A stretch of 64,000 nt of DNA from Streptomyces sp. NBC_00224 (GCF_041435195.1 NZ_CP108106.1:1364001-1428000), one strand, 5' to 3'; shown: positions 40,676 to 50,123, counted from the first letter of the stretch. Numbers and translations are program-made. The notes: generated by a model not told the origin, from the sequence alone.

Positions 40676-41677
40676 ATGGCCGACTTCACCGTCGTACCCG
40701 GCGCCGCAGTGTCCGCCATCCTCGCCGACTCGCACAAGGACGTCCTGCGCATCGTCGCCGAAACCTACATCGCCCACGAGCAGGGCCGGTCGGTCAACCC
40801 GGACAGCTGCTTCCTGCACTTCCCCGCGAAACCCAACGCCCGTGTCATCGCGCTGCCTTCCTACCTCGGCGGCACGGTGGACACCATCGGCATCAAGTGG
40901 ATCGCCAGTTTCCCCGACAACATCCAGCAGGGGCTGCCACGCGCCTCGGCCACCCTGCTGCTCAACGACTCCGCCACCGGGTACCCGCTGGCCTGCCTCG
41001 AAGCCGCCAGCATCAGCGCGGCCCGCACCGCCGCGTCCGCCGCGGTCGCCGCCGCCGAACTGGTCGCCGCCGAGCAGCCCGTACGGGTCTCCTCCGTCGG
41101 GGCCGGAGTCATCGCCCGCACCATCCTCGACTACCTCCACGCGAACGGCGTCGCCGTCGCGGACGTCCTCGTCCATGACCTGGACGCCACCAGCGCGGGC
41201 CACCTCACCGCGCACGCCGCCGAGCGTCTCGGCGTCCCGGTCGCCACGGGCAGCCTGGCGGAGGCCCTCACCCGGGACCTCGTCGTCTTCGCCACCACGG
41301 CCGCCACGCCCTACGTGAGCGGCGACACCCCGCTGCGCCCCGGCCAGGTCCTGCTCAACGTGTCGCTGCGCGACCTGGCGCCCGAGCTGCTGCTCAAGAG
41401 CAACAACGTGGTGGACGACGTCGATCACTGCCTCAAGGCGCACACGTCGCCGCACCTGGCCGAACAGCTCACCGGCGGGCGCGACTTCATCACGGGAACG
41501 CTCGGGGCGCTGCTCCAGGGCAAGGTCACGCTCGACCCGGCCAAGCCCACCGTCTTCTCCCCCTTCGGCCTCGGCATCCTCGACCTGGCGGTCGGCCACC
41601 ACCTCCTCGGCGAGGCCCGGCGCCGGGGCAGCGCCGTCGAGATCCCCGACTTCATCGGGGAGACCACGCGCTGGTGA
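40676..41677 (+). CDS. SbnB/ornithine cyclodeaminase family protein
   Basis: 333 residues. Blocks FLHFPAKPNARVIALPSYLGG, IGIKWIASFPDNIQQGLPRASATLLLNDSATGYPLACLEAASISAARTAASAAVAAAEL and a Rossmann site VSSVGAGVIARTILDYL are closest to SbnB, the NAD-dependent dehydrogenase that releases L-2,3-diaminopropionate from N-(1-amino-1-carboxyl-2-ethyl)-glutamate. The PLP enzyme SbnA that normally precedes it is not present. Ornithine cyclodeaminase (proline formation) is the alternative. It follows the carbamoyltransferase-like gene on the same strand. Confidence 0.83.
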   Translation: MADFTVVPGAAVSAILADSHKDVLRIVAETYIAHEQGRSVNPDSCFLHFPAKPNARVIALPSYLGGTVDTIGIKWIASFPDNIQQGLPRASATLLLNDSATGYPLACLEAASISAARTAASAAVAAAELVAAEQPVRVSSVGAGVIARTILDYLHANGVAVADVLVHDLDATSAGHLTAHAAERLGVPVATGSLAEALTRDLVVFATTAATPYVSGDTPLRPGQVLLNVSLRDLAPELLLKSNNVVDDVDHCLKAHTSPHLAEQLTGGRDFITGTLGALLQGKVTLDPAKPTVFSPFGLGILDLAVGHHLLGEARRRGSAVEIPDFIGETTRW

Positions 41678-41748
41678 CTCGCAGGACTTCACGGTCGCGT
41701 CGGCCGGGCTTGGGGGATCCGGGCCACGGTGCGGTGTAAGCAGGAGTC

Positions 41749-42879
41749 ATGGATCTTCGGGCACTGAGCGCGCGGCGTTACCCGTACCGCCGACTGCGCC
41801 ACGCACTGCTCGCGGCGCCGTTCGCGCTGATCGCGTTCGTCACGGTGAGCGACATCCTGGCTCCGCCCGACGTCCACCTCGGGCCCTTCCTGGTGGCCGC
41901 GCCCGCCCTCACCGCCTCCTTCGCCGGGCCCCGGACCACGGGTCTCGTCGGGGCCGTCGCCGTCCTCGCGCAGGTCGTGGTGGCGATGGTGCGCAGCAGC
42001 GCCACCAACCTCAACCACTCGGTCCAGATCATCTCGCTGATCCTGATCTCGGTGTTCGTGACGCTCTTCGCCCATCTGCGCGAGGTGCGCGAGAAGGAAC
42101 TCGTCCAACTGCGTTCGGTGGCCGAGGCCGCGCAGCAGGTCGTGCTGCGGCCGCTGCGGGAGCGCATCGGCCCGTTGCGCATGGCGTCGATGTATCTGGC
42201 GGCGGAGGCGGAGGCGCAGATCGGGGGTGACCTCTACGCCGCCGCCCGCACCGCCCACGGCACCCGGCTGCTCATCGGGGACGTGCGCGGCAAGGGCCTG
42301 GAGGCCGTGGGGGACGCGGCCGTCGTCCTGGGCGCCTTCCGGGCCTCGGCCCACCAGGAGGCCGAACTGTCCGGCCTCGTGGCCTATCTGGAAGGCGCCG
42401 TCACCCCGGACCTGGACGACGCCTCCGCGGGCGACGGCGCCGACGACCCGGGCGAGGCGTTCATCACGGCGGCGGTGCTCGACGTACCCGACGACCGACA
42501 GACCCTCGGCCTGGTCAACTGCGGGCACCCGCCGCCCCTGCTCCTGCGCGGCGGCCGGGTCATCCGCCTCGACGTGGCCCATCCGGCACCGCCGCTCGGC
42601 CTCTCGGAGCTCGTCGGGTCCGGCATCGCGGCGCAGACCTTCGCCGCGGAGACCTTCGTCTTCGAGGCGGGCGACATCATGCTGCTCTACACCGACGGCG
42701 TCATCGAGGCGCGTGACGAGACGGGGGCGTTCTACCCCCTGGCGGAACGCCTGGCCGCCTGGTCGGGCACGGGCCCCCGCGCCCTGCTCGACCACCTCTG
42801 CGACGACCTGCTCACCCATGCGGCGGGGCACTGCCTGGGGGACGACGCCGCGATGGTGGCGATTGAGCGGTTGGCGTGA
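41749..42879 (+). CDS. Membrane-anchored PP2C/SpoIIE-type serine phosphatase
   Basis: 376 residues. Four TM segments lie in residues about 18-108 (LLAAPFALIAFVTVSDILA, VHLGPFLVAAPALTASFAG, GLVGAVAVLAQVVVAMV, VQIISLILISVFVTLFAHL), followed by a linker helix and the SpoIIE phosphatase domain: AEAEAQIGGDLYAA, TRLLIGDVRGKGLEAVG, LGLVNCGHPPPLLLRGG, ILLYTDGVIEARDE-like MLLYTDGVIEARDETGAF and GDDAAMVAIERLA, with the metal-binding Asp residues. It probably acts on anti-anti-sigma factors. It is a single gene. Confidence 0.9.
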   Translation: MDLRALSARRYPYRRLRHALLAAPFALIAFVTVSDILAPPDVHLGPFLVAAPALTASFAGPRTTGLVGAVAVLAQVVVAMVRSSATNLNHSVQIISLILISVFVTLFAHLREVREKELVQLRSVAEAAQQVVLRPLRERIGPLRMASMYLAAEAEAQIGGDLYAAARTAHGTRLLIGDVRGKGLEAVGDAAVVLGAFRASAHQEAELSGLVAYLEGAVTPDLDDASAGDGADDPGEAFITAAVLDVPDDRQTLGLVNCGHPPPLLLRGGRVIRLDVAHPAPPLGLSELVGSGIAAQTFAAETFVFEAGDIMLLYTDGVIEARDETGAFYPLAERLAAWSGTGPRALLDHLCDDLLTHAAGHCLGDDAAMVAIERLA

Positions 42880-42894
42880 GGGTGAGGGTGAGGC

Positions 42895-44022
42895 TTACGA
42901 AGCGGGCACGGCCGCACCCGCCCCACGACCCGCCCCCGCCGCCGCACCCGCCAGCCGCTCCTCGGCGAACCGGCGGTTGGCCCGGGTCTGCTTCCGATAG
43001 GACTCGGGCAGGTCCGGCAGGGCGAGGAGCCGGTCGCAGGCCCGCAGGGAAGCCGCGAAGTCACCGGTCCAGTAGGCCGTGATGGAGAATTCGAACAGCA
43101 GCCCCCACCGGTACACCCAGGGCTGGGTGAACAGGAGGTCCTCCGGCGCGGCGCGGTCCAGACCCGCGCCGACGATCGCGTGTGCCGACTGGTGACGACC
43201 CATCGTGCGCAGCCTCGACGCCAGCTCGTAGCAGGCCTCCAGACGCTCCGGGCGGACCTCCCAGGCCCGTACGAGGGCGTCCATCGCGGACGGCCAGTCA
43301 CCGCTCTCCGCGCGCAGGACGCCCACCTGGAGCAGCGCGTAGTAGACCTCCTCCACCCAGCCGCCCATCTCGGCGCGGCGCTGGTAGAGACCGATCGCCT
43401 CGTCGGTCCTGCCCATGTCGCGCATGGTCTGGGCCAGGTAGAAGACGGTTCGGTGGTTCCCCGGGTCGCGGTCCAGCTCGGCGCCGAGCAGCCGTGCGTC
43501 GCGTTCGAACTTGTCGTGGCGCGACCCGCCGTCGGCGAAGTCGCGGATCGTCAGTGCGTCGAGGTTCTCCTGGCCGGTCGTCCGGTCGCAGGTGAGGTAT
43601 TCGTGGGTGACGCCCTCGTAGTACCAGGCGAAATCGGCGCGGACCAGGCGCTTGATGCGGTACGAGGTGTCGCCCTCGTGGCGCAGCATGTACGCGTCCG
43701 CGGTGAGGTCCGGGAGCGGGCCGTCCTGGCGGATCACCAGGTCCGCGTCGAGCAGCAGCAGGTAATCGGCCTTGTTCCGCGCGTGCGAGATGTTCAGGGT
43801 GCGGTTGTGGCCGAAGTTCACCCAGGGCTCTTCCCACAGCTCGCCCGGGACGCCGTCGAGGGCGGCCCGGATCAGCTCCTGCGTGCCGTCGGTGGACCCC
43901 GTGTCGGAGATGACCCAGGTGTCGATCAGGTCGCGTACCGAGGCGAGACAGCGCTCGATGACCCGCGCCTCGTTCTTGACGATCATGCAGAGACAAATGG
44001 ACGGCTTCACGGCATCACCCAC
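42895..44022 (-). CDS. Family 2 glycosyltransferase with C-terminal TPR-like region
   Basis: 375 residues from GTG 44022 (VGDAVKPSICLCMIVKNEAR); GTG 44010 and GTG 44091 are alternatives. The GT2 nucleotide-sugar domain has ICLCMIVKNEARVIERCLAS, VISDTGSTDGTQELI, YLLLLDADLV (DxD) and YRIKRLVRADFAWYYEGVTHEYL. From about residue 185 there are tetratricopeptide-like helices (RTVFYLAQTMRDMGRTDEAIGLYQRR and following). It is cytosolic, with an unknown acceptor. Confidence 0.85.
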   Translation of the reverse strand: MGDAVKPSICLCMIVKNEARVIERCLASVRDLIDTWVISDTGSTDGTQELIRAALDGVPGELWEEPWVNFGHNRTLNISHARNKADYLLLLDADLVIRQDGPLPDLTADAYMLRHEGDTSYRIKRLVRADFAWYYEGVTHEYLTCDRTTGQENLDALTIRDFADGGSRHDKFERDARLLGAELDRDPGNHRTVFYLAQTMRDMGRTDEAIGLYQRRAEMGGWVEEVYYALLQVGVLRAESGDWPSAMDALVRAWEVRPERLEACYELASRLRTMGRHQSAHAIVGAGLDRAAPEDLLFTQPWVYRWGLLFEFSITAYWTGDFAASLRACDRLLALPDLPESYRKQTRANRRFAEERLAGAAAGAGRGAGAAVPAS

Positions 44023-44300
44023 CCGGTCCGGTGCGTCGTTCGAACAGCGGCCCACTGTGACACCCACGCGTCGGCTGCCCGCGTCACCCACGCCGGAGCG
44101 GGGGAAGGGTCACCCGTTCTGGCGTACGCGCAGGCCCGCACGTCGGTGTCCCACTGGCCCATCGGAGTGGTTTCACTACTCCGAACCGCTGACCCCCCCG
44201 CGTGTTCTGCGGGATCGGGGCGAACGAGTCCCTTCCGAACGGGGATGTCTTCGAATGCGTTCACGGAACGCACCAGACCTTTTCGAAGAGGGAGCAGGAA

Positions 44301-45131
44301 GTGAATTCTGACTACAGGTCGGGGTCACGGCTCGGTCCGCTGCCGAGGCGTGGCAAGTGGCTCGCCGGAAGCGCCGTCGCGTCGCTCACCCTTGTGCTGG
44401 CCGGCGTGGCCGTACCGGCGGCGGCTGCCGCGCCTCAGGGCGTGGGCACCCGGGTCGCATCCGGTGAAGAAGACCGAGGCGGAGACGACGACCACTGCCG
44501 ACCCACGCACTGGCCGGACGCGAAGGCCGCGCGTCCCGCCATGGGCGGCGACGACGACCACTGCCAGCAGGGCCCACCCGGACCGCAGGGCCCGAAGGGA
44601 CCGCCCGGACCCACGGGTCCCACCGGGGCGACCGGAGCCACGGGCGCAACGGGTGCGACCGGCCACACCGGCGCGACCGGAGCCACCGGCGCCACGGGGG
44701 CGACTGGAGCCACCGGAGCAACGGGGGCGACCGGAGCCACCGGCGCGACTGGCGCCACGGGCCCGACCGGACCGTGCTACGAGATCGACAGCAACGCCCC
44801 GTCGAGCACCGAGACCTTCAGCGCGGTGCTCATCAACGGGAAGGCGTTCGCCGGCCGGCAGGCGACGCCAGGGGGTGTGGTCGTCTGGACTGATCTGACC
44901 AACGCCGACAACCCCCGTTACCCGGCCAACGTCTGTGGGATCGCCATCGATTCGCACGGCAACGACACCTGGATCAAGGTGGTCACCACAGCCGGCACGG
45001 TCTTCCAGACCCATGGCGACACCAACGGCACGACCTTCACCTGGGACGAAGGCTGGACCGCACTCGCCACACCGGTAGCGGGCACGCTCCGCGCCACACC
45101 GTCCAACGCAGGAAGGCCCGAAACCTCCTGA
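44301..45131 (+). CDS. Secreted collagen-like protein
   Basis: 276 residues from GTG 44301 (GGAGCAGGAA upstream). The signal peptide is long (about 44 residues, ending VAVPAAAAA). Two copies of a GGDDDHC motif (about 60-66 and 82-88) flank a short spacer. Residues about 91-155 are uninterrupted Gly-X-Y triplets, first GPPGPQGPK, then mostly GAT. A beta-rich C-terminal domain of about 120 residues follows ([24 protein letters not shown] and on). Triplets should form a triple helix, with the Cys residues cross-linking trimers. The high-Thr GAT triplets suggest glycosylation. It is followed by a strong terminator. Confidence 0.88.
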   Translation: MNSDYRSGSRLGPLPRRGKWLAGSAVASLTLVLAGVAVPAAAAAPQGVGTRVASGEEDRGGDDDHCRPTHWPDAKAARPAMGGDDDHCQQGPPGPQGPKGPPGPTGPTGATGATGATGATGHTGATGATGATGATGATGATGATGATGATGATGPTGPCYEIDSNAPSSTETFSAVLINGKAFAGRQATPGGVVVWTDLTNADNPRYPANVCGIAIDSHGNDTWIKVVTTAGTVFQTHGDTNGTTFTWDEGWTALATPVAGTLRATPSNAGRPETS

Positions 45132-45140
45132 GTTCGTGAG

Positions 45141-45188
45141 GGAGACCCCCGCGCGTGCCGCTGTCCGGCGCCATACGCGGGGGTCTCC
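45141..45188. terminator. Hairpin terminator between convergent genes
   Basis: 13-bp arms GGAGACCCCCGCG (45141-45153) and CGCGGGGGTCTCC (45176-45188), 10 bases after the collagen-like gene and 24 before the stop of the next. Confidence 0.8.
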
Positions 45189-45211
45189 CCGTCCGGCCGG
45201 AGCCCGTCGGC

Positions 45212-45553
45212 TCACGGCTTGACGTTGACGACCTTCATCTCCAGCGGGTAGCCGGACGTGCCGCAGTTGAGCGTCGACGCCTTCTCCCGGCCGAGCTTGC
45301 GGTACCCCTGGTCCCCCTTGTACGGGCCGTTCACCCTGCCGGGACCGGCGCACTTGGCCTGTACGTACCAGGTTCCGTTGCCGTGCGAACACCAGCCCAC
45401 GGCAACATGGTCGTTGGTGTGCGAGACATACGCACTGCACCCCGTCGGGCCGACCGCCGCGTTCGCCGTCGGAGCGACGCCCAGCATCACACCGGCCGCC
45501 AGCAGACCCACCGCCGAAGCCATGCCGCCCAGCTTCTTCGTCCTGTCGTTCAT
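45212..45553 (-). CDS. Small secreted protein
   Basis: 113 residues from ATG 45553 (GGAGGG upstream). The signal peptide ends APTANA|AVG. The mature part has four Cys (GCSAY, GWCSHG, AKCAGPG, LNCGTSG), probably two disulfides, and TWYVQAKCAGPGRVNGPYKG. Small secreted proteins of this look are common in Streptomyces and have no known role. Confidence 0.75.
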   Translation of the reverse strand: MNDRTKKLGGMASAVGLLAAGVMLGVAPTANAAVGPTGCSAYVSHTNDHVAVGWCSHGNGTWYVQAKCAGPGRVNGPYKGDQGYRKLGREKASTLNCGTSGYPLEMKVVNVKP

Positions 45554-45813
45554 ATGCCCTCCATCTCAAAGGATGTTCAGCTTGAGCGAGCGAGACTAGT
45601 GCGATTGAGGTGTACTCGCGTCCTGCTGGAAGACGATGACGAACGGCGTTTCAGGCTCTTCCCGACTGCCCAACCACCGCTCCTCCGCCCGGAGTTGTAC
45701 CGATTCGCGGAATCCGTCACGCCGAGGCCGACCGCGCTCGCGGGGACAGACGAAGCGCGGCGCACCCGGCGGCCGGTGTGGCCGCGGGGTGCGCCGCGCG
45801 GTGGTGCTGGGCA

Positions 45814-45843
45814 GTGACCGGCCCCTGTGTCGGGGCCGGTCAC
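45814..45843 (-). terminator. Hairpin terminator of lamin-tail gene
   Basis: 12-bp perfect arms (45814-45825 with 45832-45843), just past the stop of the minus-strand gene at 45853. The rest of the 299-base gap 45554-45852 holds no convincing gene. Confidence 0.8.
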
Positions 45844-45852
45844 CGACGGGTG

Positions 45853-46338
45853 TCAGTGGTGGCGGTGTCCACCCTGGTGGGCACGCCCCCACATGGCGGT
45901 GTCGAGGATCCGGCCGTTGTCGTTGCGCAGGGTTGCGGTGTCGCGGTGGTTGTCCCAGACGTAGCTGTGACGGTCCTGGTAGACGTCGTGGCTGCTGTCA
46001 CGGCCCATGCCCGAGTGGACCTTGACCGTCGAGTGGCCCTCAAGGCGCATGGCGTGGAAGCGGTAGCGGGCGCCGTCGCTCGCGGTGAGGGTGAACCCGC
46101 GCAGGTTCACGGCGTGGCGCCCGGTGTTCATGACCTCCACCCACTCGCCGTTGAGGCTGCGGTTCGAGTGGTCGTCGCGGCCCGGGCTGTTGTACTGCAC
46201 CTCGCCGATGACCACAGTGGAGCGGGGAGCGTGCCGGTGGTGGCCGTCCGCCGCGGCGGGCAGGGCCGCGGCCCCGATCAGGGTGCCGGCGGCGAGGACG
46301 GTGGCGAAGATACGGCGGCTGGTGCGCGAAGCAGACAT
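45853..46338 (-). CDS. Secreted lamin-tail-domain protein
   Basis: 161 residues from ATG 46338. The signal peptide ends ALPAAADG. The lamin-tail (LTD, Ig-like) fold is seen in STVVIGEVQYNSPGRDDHSNRSLNGEWVEVMNTGRHAVNLRGFTL, YRFHAMRLEGHSTVKVHSGMGRDS and YVWDNHRDTATLRNDNGRILDT. The end is His-rich (GGHRHH). It is an extracellular, possibly surface- or DNA-associated protein. TTGACA on the minus strand (complement of 46511-46516) may be part of its promoter, giving a long leader. Confidence 0.87.
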   Translation of the reverse strand: MSASRTSRRIFATVLAAGTLIGAAALPAAADGHHRHAPRSTVVIGEVQYNSPGRDDHSNRSLNGEWVEVMNTGRHAVNLRGFTLTASDGARYRFHAMRLEGHSTVKVHSGMGRDSSHDVYQDRHSYVWDNHRDTATLRNDNGRILDTAMWGRAHQGGHRHH

Positions 46339-46634
46339 GTGCGTGCTCTCTCAAGGACAAGCCCCGGACCAGGCCTTGATCGGGCCGGTGACGGAGCGGG
46401 CCAGGTTCCCGGCTGGTGCCGAGGACCCACACTTTGGCCCGCCGGAGCGATCAGGACCCGCCGACCCGACGCTCTTTACAAATTCAGGACATTTCCGTAA
46501 CCACCACTTATGTCAACTCCCAGTGTGCATACGCCCTCCGCTCGGACGCGCGGCTCCTTCGTAACAGCGCCGCACACCGCGCGTCGTGGCGAGCCGCCCG
46601 CCCTGGGAGGGCAGCCCCTGCCTCGCGCCCGGCG
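46339..46634. other. Intergenic region, AT-richer, probable promoter
   Basis: About 300 bases between two minus-strand genes. The section 46470-46520 is notably AT-rich for this genome and holds a minus-strand TTGACA (46511-46516). No gene was seen. Confidence 0.4.
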
Positions 46635-47432
46635 TCAACGCTTCACCGCGGTGGTGACCACCAGCGGGGGGCGCAGCCGCTCGGCGGACCAGTCGCGGCT
46701 GCGCACATGCTCCGGGTCGGCCACCCCCACCGCCTCGTCCGGCGTCGGATGGTGCTGTGCCACATCGGTGAAGCCCACGCGTTCCAGCAACGGCGGGAAC
46801 GTCTCCACCGGCCAGGCGTGGTTCCGCACTGACTGCCACGTCCCGTCCGTACGGCGCAGTCGTACGGGCATGGCTTCGCCGGGGCCGTAGCTGACACCCG
46901 ACTCCCCCACCCGCAGCGACGCGTACTCGATACCGGCGCAGACGGGGTCCGTGGTCAGCAGCGCGAACGGCGCCCCGGGCCGGAGCAGGCGGTGGATCTC
47001 GGTGAACACCTCCAGCACCGTCCGCTCGTCGGGGAGCGACGCCAGCACGTGGTTGCACATCGCCGCGTCCGCGCAGGCGTCCGCCAGCCCGCCCACCCGG
47101 CCATCCGCGACCAGGTGGTACTCAGCCCCGGGCGTGCCCTCTTCCCGGGCCAGCGCGAGCATGTCCGGCGACGCGTCCACACCGATGATCCGCATCCCGA
47201 GCGCCCGGGCCGCGTGACCGGCGACTCGGCCCGGCCCGCAGCCGAAGTCCAGCAGCACCCCGCCCTCCCGGCCCGCCCCGGACAGGGCCTTGAACACGAA
47301 CGGATAGCCGAGCAGCCAGTCGGTGCCCGCCTCCACCGCCGCGAACGCCTCCGCCCCCTCGTGCCCGGACCAGGCCCGCCCCGCTTCCGGAGACGACGGC
47401 TCGGCCGGTCCACCCGCTCGATCCTGCGGCAT
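46635..47432 (-). CDS. SAM-dependent class I methyltransferase
   Basis: 265 residues from ATG 47432. The SAM site is GGVLLDFGCGPGRVAGHAARALGMRIIGVDASPDMLALAREEG (motif I and the acidic end of strand 2), followed by CADAAMCNHVLASLPD and LRPGAPFALLTTDP. The acceptor is unknown. Upstream, on the same strand at 135 bases, is the large membrane protein gene. Confidence 0.86.
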   Translation of the reverse strand: MPQDRAGGPAEPSSPEAGRAWSGHEGAEAFAAVEAGTDWLLGYPFVFKALSGAGREGGVLLDFGCGPGRVAGHAARALGMRIIGVDASPDMLALAREEGTPGAEYHLVADGRVGGLADACADAAMCNHVLASLPDERTVLEVFTEIHRLLRPGAPFALLTTDPVCAGIEYASLRVGESGVSYGPGEAMPVRLRRTDGTWQSVRNHAWPVETFPPLLERVGFTDVAQHHPTPDEAVGVADPEHVRSRDWSAERLRPPLVVTTAVKR

Positions 47433-47567
47433 CACTGGGTCCCGTCTCTCGCATACGTACACGGCACAGGGCTCCCATCATCGACGCCGTCCCCGCACCG
47501 CGCACGCCGCCGCTCCGCCGACCGCGCGCCCCGGCGAAGGGTGTTCCGGTGCCGCCCAGCACGACGC

Positions 47568-50123
47568 TCAGCCCACCGCCGCCGCCCTGCGTTCCAGCCT
47601 CGCCACGTGCCTGCGCAGGCCCAGTGAGAACACCCACGCCGCCAGGAACAGGGCGGTGGCGATGGCCAGGGTGCACCAGCGCAGATCCTTCGAGACCACG
47701 AACCCCGGGCCGAGGCCGGGATGTACGGAGTTCAGCAGGACGTGGAAGAACAGGGTCAGGGCGAGCAGATACAGGCCGTACCAGGCCGGTTTGCTCCAGC
47801 TCTTCAGGACGTGGCCGTCCATGCCGGAGAGCGGCAGCATCCCGAAGACCACGACCTCTATACCGCCGACGACCATCAGACCGACGGTGTACGCGAGCAC
47901 GTGGTGGAAGCTGCTGGGACCGGCCGTACGGCCCTCCTCGATCAGCGGTGTGCCGAGGACCCACACCAGCAGAGAAGCGCTCAGGACGCTGATGCCGCCG
48001 ACCATCACCGCCTGCCCCTTCGGCATGGCGTGGCGCGGGTCGCGCGAGCCGGGAGGCACGGCGCCGAGCACCATGTAGACCGCCACCAGGCCGTAGACGT
48101 ACGGGACGGGGAACGCCAGGCCGCGCGAGAGCGCCGCCATCAGAGCCGCGAGGAGCAGGCCCGCGGGAACCACCCGCAGCTCGGCCCGTATACCTCCCCG
48201 CCCGGGGCGCAGCAGCGAGTCCTTCGTCTTCTCGTATGTCACCAGGATCAGCAGGGTGCCGACCGCCGCTCCCAGCACCTTCGCCACGGTGGGCGCGCTC
48301 CAGCGGGCCGTGGCATCGGCCCAGACGACCAGCGCGCCACCGAGCAGGGCGAAGGTGCCCATCCGCACCCAGCCGGGCAGCCGGGCCGCACTCGCCCGCG
48401 CCGACCGTTCCTCGCGGCGCCGGCGCCACCGACGGCTCAGCGCGTTGTCCGCCAGCTGCGAGGGGAACGCCTTCTCCAGCAGGAGCACGAGCAGCAGGAA
48501 CCAGGCGGCCATACCCACCGATCCCGCGATGTCCTTGAGCGCCCAGGACACTTCCGCCGGGGTGGGCATACTGCCCACCAGATCGCCCGGACGGTCGTGG
48601 CCCACAGGCGGCTTCGGCTCCTGCGTGGGTCCGCTGGGCCAGGGGGTCGGCTCGGGTTCGGGCACGCCACTCACGTCGTCCGAGGGGGTGGGACGGGGGC
48701 CCGGTGTGCCGGAGGCGGGAGGGGGCGGAGGGGGCGGTGTGATCCCCGGCAGGTCGGGTTTGGGCAGGACGCCGGTCCTGTCCTCGGTGTGGGGCGCGAC
48801 CGGCGAGCCCTTGGGCAGGAAGAACGCGGTGAACGGCTCGGGCGGGAGGTCGATGGTCCCCGCCCGTTCCACCGCACGCCCGGGACAGTCGAGGTCCACG
48901 GGCTGGTAGCCCTTCATGTCCGGGGGAATGTAGGCATGGAGATCGATGAACCTCCAGCGGCCGGGCTCGGCGTCGCCCTTGTACGAGTCGGCGTCCAGCC
49001 ATGGGTCGAGCAGGCCTTTGCCGTCGATGAGGATCCGGCCCCAGGTGCAGGCGGCGGGGTAGTCGGTCATGTGGATGGTGATCTCGTACGTCCCCACGGG
49101 CGGCGGGGTGATGGGCGGTTGGATCACCGTGAAGGTCTGCGACGCCGCGACGACGCCTGCGGCGGCCACCGACCGAGCCCCCACCGGCCCGGCGCCCAGG
49201 GGCGCCGCTTCGCAGGTCGCCGTCACCTTGTACGTACCGGCACCGGCGCCGGGCGGTACGGAGAAGGAGGCGGCCAGTTTGCCGTCCGCCGTGGGGGTCG
49301 CGCCGGTCCCCGGCAGGTCGGCCCCGTCCCACAGGAGGCGGGCGGGTCCTCGGCACAGGAACCCCTCGCCGGAGACTTTCACCTTGGTCTCGGGCGCCCC
49401 CGAACTGGGCGAGAGGGCGAGGACCGGGTTGGGGTGCGGTGGTGTCACCACTGGGGCCGCCACCACTTCGTAGGAGGTCTCCTGGGTCACGGAAGGGCGC
49501 GCGTCACAGGTCGCGACCACCTCGTACCTGCCCAGGGGCGCTTTCTCGGCCACTTTGACCGACTGCGAGAAACCGCCGGACGCGTCGGTCCGTACGGCGA
49601 TCGGTACCGGTAGGTCGCCGGTCAGCGTGAGCGGGCCCGCCTTGGTGCCTTCGCCCGTCCCGCAGTCGAAGTGACTGCCGGACACGACCACGTTTTTGCC
49701 CTGCTGCACCTTCTCCGAGGACGGCCACAGCACGGGAGTCACGGGAGGGTGGGTCGGAGGGGTGGAAGGGCCGGAAGGCACGGGCTTGGTCGGATTCACC
49801 GTGGACTTGGAGGGCTTGGGCGCCGACGGGGTGGGCACCGACGGCTTCGGCGCCGACGGGGTGGGCTCCACCTCCGATGGTGGCGGCGGTGGCTTCGAAG
49901 GGGACTGTTTCTCCTTGGACTTGGAGGGTGCGGGGCCCGAGGCGGAGGGCGTCGGGCCGGGCGATGGCGGCGGCGACGTCGCCCCTGCCGCCGCCCTCGT
50001 CCCCTGCTCACGGCCCGGCACGCCCGCGAAGCTCGGTGCCGCCATCCCCGCGAGCAGCACCATCGTGAGCAGCGCCGTCAGCACCGCCATCGGTAACCCG
50101 CGCGTCTTCCGCCTGCGTCCCAC
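47568..50123 (-). CDS. Large Pro-rich exported membrane protein with FGMLP motif
   Basis: 851 residues from GTG 50123. A signal sequence (LTALLTMVLLAGMAAPSFA) precedes a long Pro/Ser/Lys-rich region. Two IPT-like beta domains follow (VLWPSSEKVQQGKNVVVSGS and LALSPSSGAPETKVKVSGEG, each about 90 residues), then a third beta domain and a second Pro-rich stretch. The last 300 residues hold about eight TM segments, with the motif FGMLPLSGMDGHVLKSW. This matches Streptomyces proteins named after an FGLLP motif. The role is unknown; the layout suggests an extracellular sensing or adhesion part fixed to a membrane domain. Confidence 0.75.
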   Translation of the reverse strand: MGRRRKTRGLPMAVLTALLTMVLLAGMAAPSFAGVPGREQGTRAAAGATSPPPSPGPTPSASGPAPSKSKEKQSPSKPPPPPSEVEPTPSAPKPSVPTPSAPKPSKSTVNPTKPVPSGPSTPPTHPPVTPVLWPSSEKVQQGKNVVVSGSHFDCGTGEGTKAGPLTLTGDLPVPIAVRTDASGGFSQSVKVAEKAPLGRYEVVATCDARPSVTQETSYEVVAAPVVTPPHPNPVLALSPSSGAPETKVKVSGEGFLCRGPARLLWDGADLPGTGATPTADGKLAASFSVPPGAGAGTYKVTATCEAAPLGAGPVGARSVAAAGVVAASQTFTVIQPPITPPPVGTYEITIHMTDYPAACTWGRILIDGKGLLDPWLDADSYKGDAEPGRWRFIDLHAYIPPDMKGYQPVDLDCPGRAVERAGTIDLPPEPFTAFFLPKGSPVAPHTEDRTGVLPKPDLPGITPPPPPPPASGTPGPRPTPSDDVSGVPEPEPTPWPSGPTQEPKPPVGHDRPGDLVGSMPTPAEVSWALKDIAGSVGMAAWFLLLVLLLEKAFPSQLADNALSRRWRRRREERSARASAARLPGWVRMGTFALLGGALVVWADATARWSAPTVAKVLGAAVGTLLILVTYEKTKDSLLRPGRGGIRAELRVVPAGLLLAALMAALSRGLAFPVPYVYGLVAVYMVLGAVPPGSRDPRHAMPKGQAVMVGGISVLSASLLVWVLGTPLIEEGRTAGPSSFHHVLAYTVGLMVVGGIEVVVFGMLPLSGMDGHVLKSWSKPAWYGLYLLALTLFFHVLLNSVHPGLGPGFVVSKDLRWCTLAIATALFLAAWVFSLGLRRHVARLERRAAAVG

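Noticed and set aside
44571..44775. Possible CRISPR-like or satellite repeat
   Set aside because: The periodicity is 9 bases within one coding frame and encodes Gly-X-Y triplets; no spacers.
45596..45852. Minus-strand frame in the gap before the small secreted protein gene
   Set aside because: Low-complexity, no ribosome-binding site at the start, no family; it overlaps a terminator hairpin.
47122..49356. Long minus-strand frame overlapping the methyltransferase and the FGMLP protein
   Set aside because: Arg/Gly/Pro-rich shadow in another frame of real genes.
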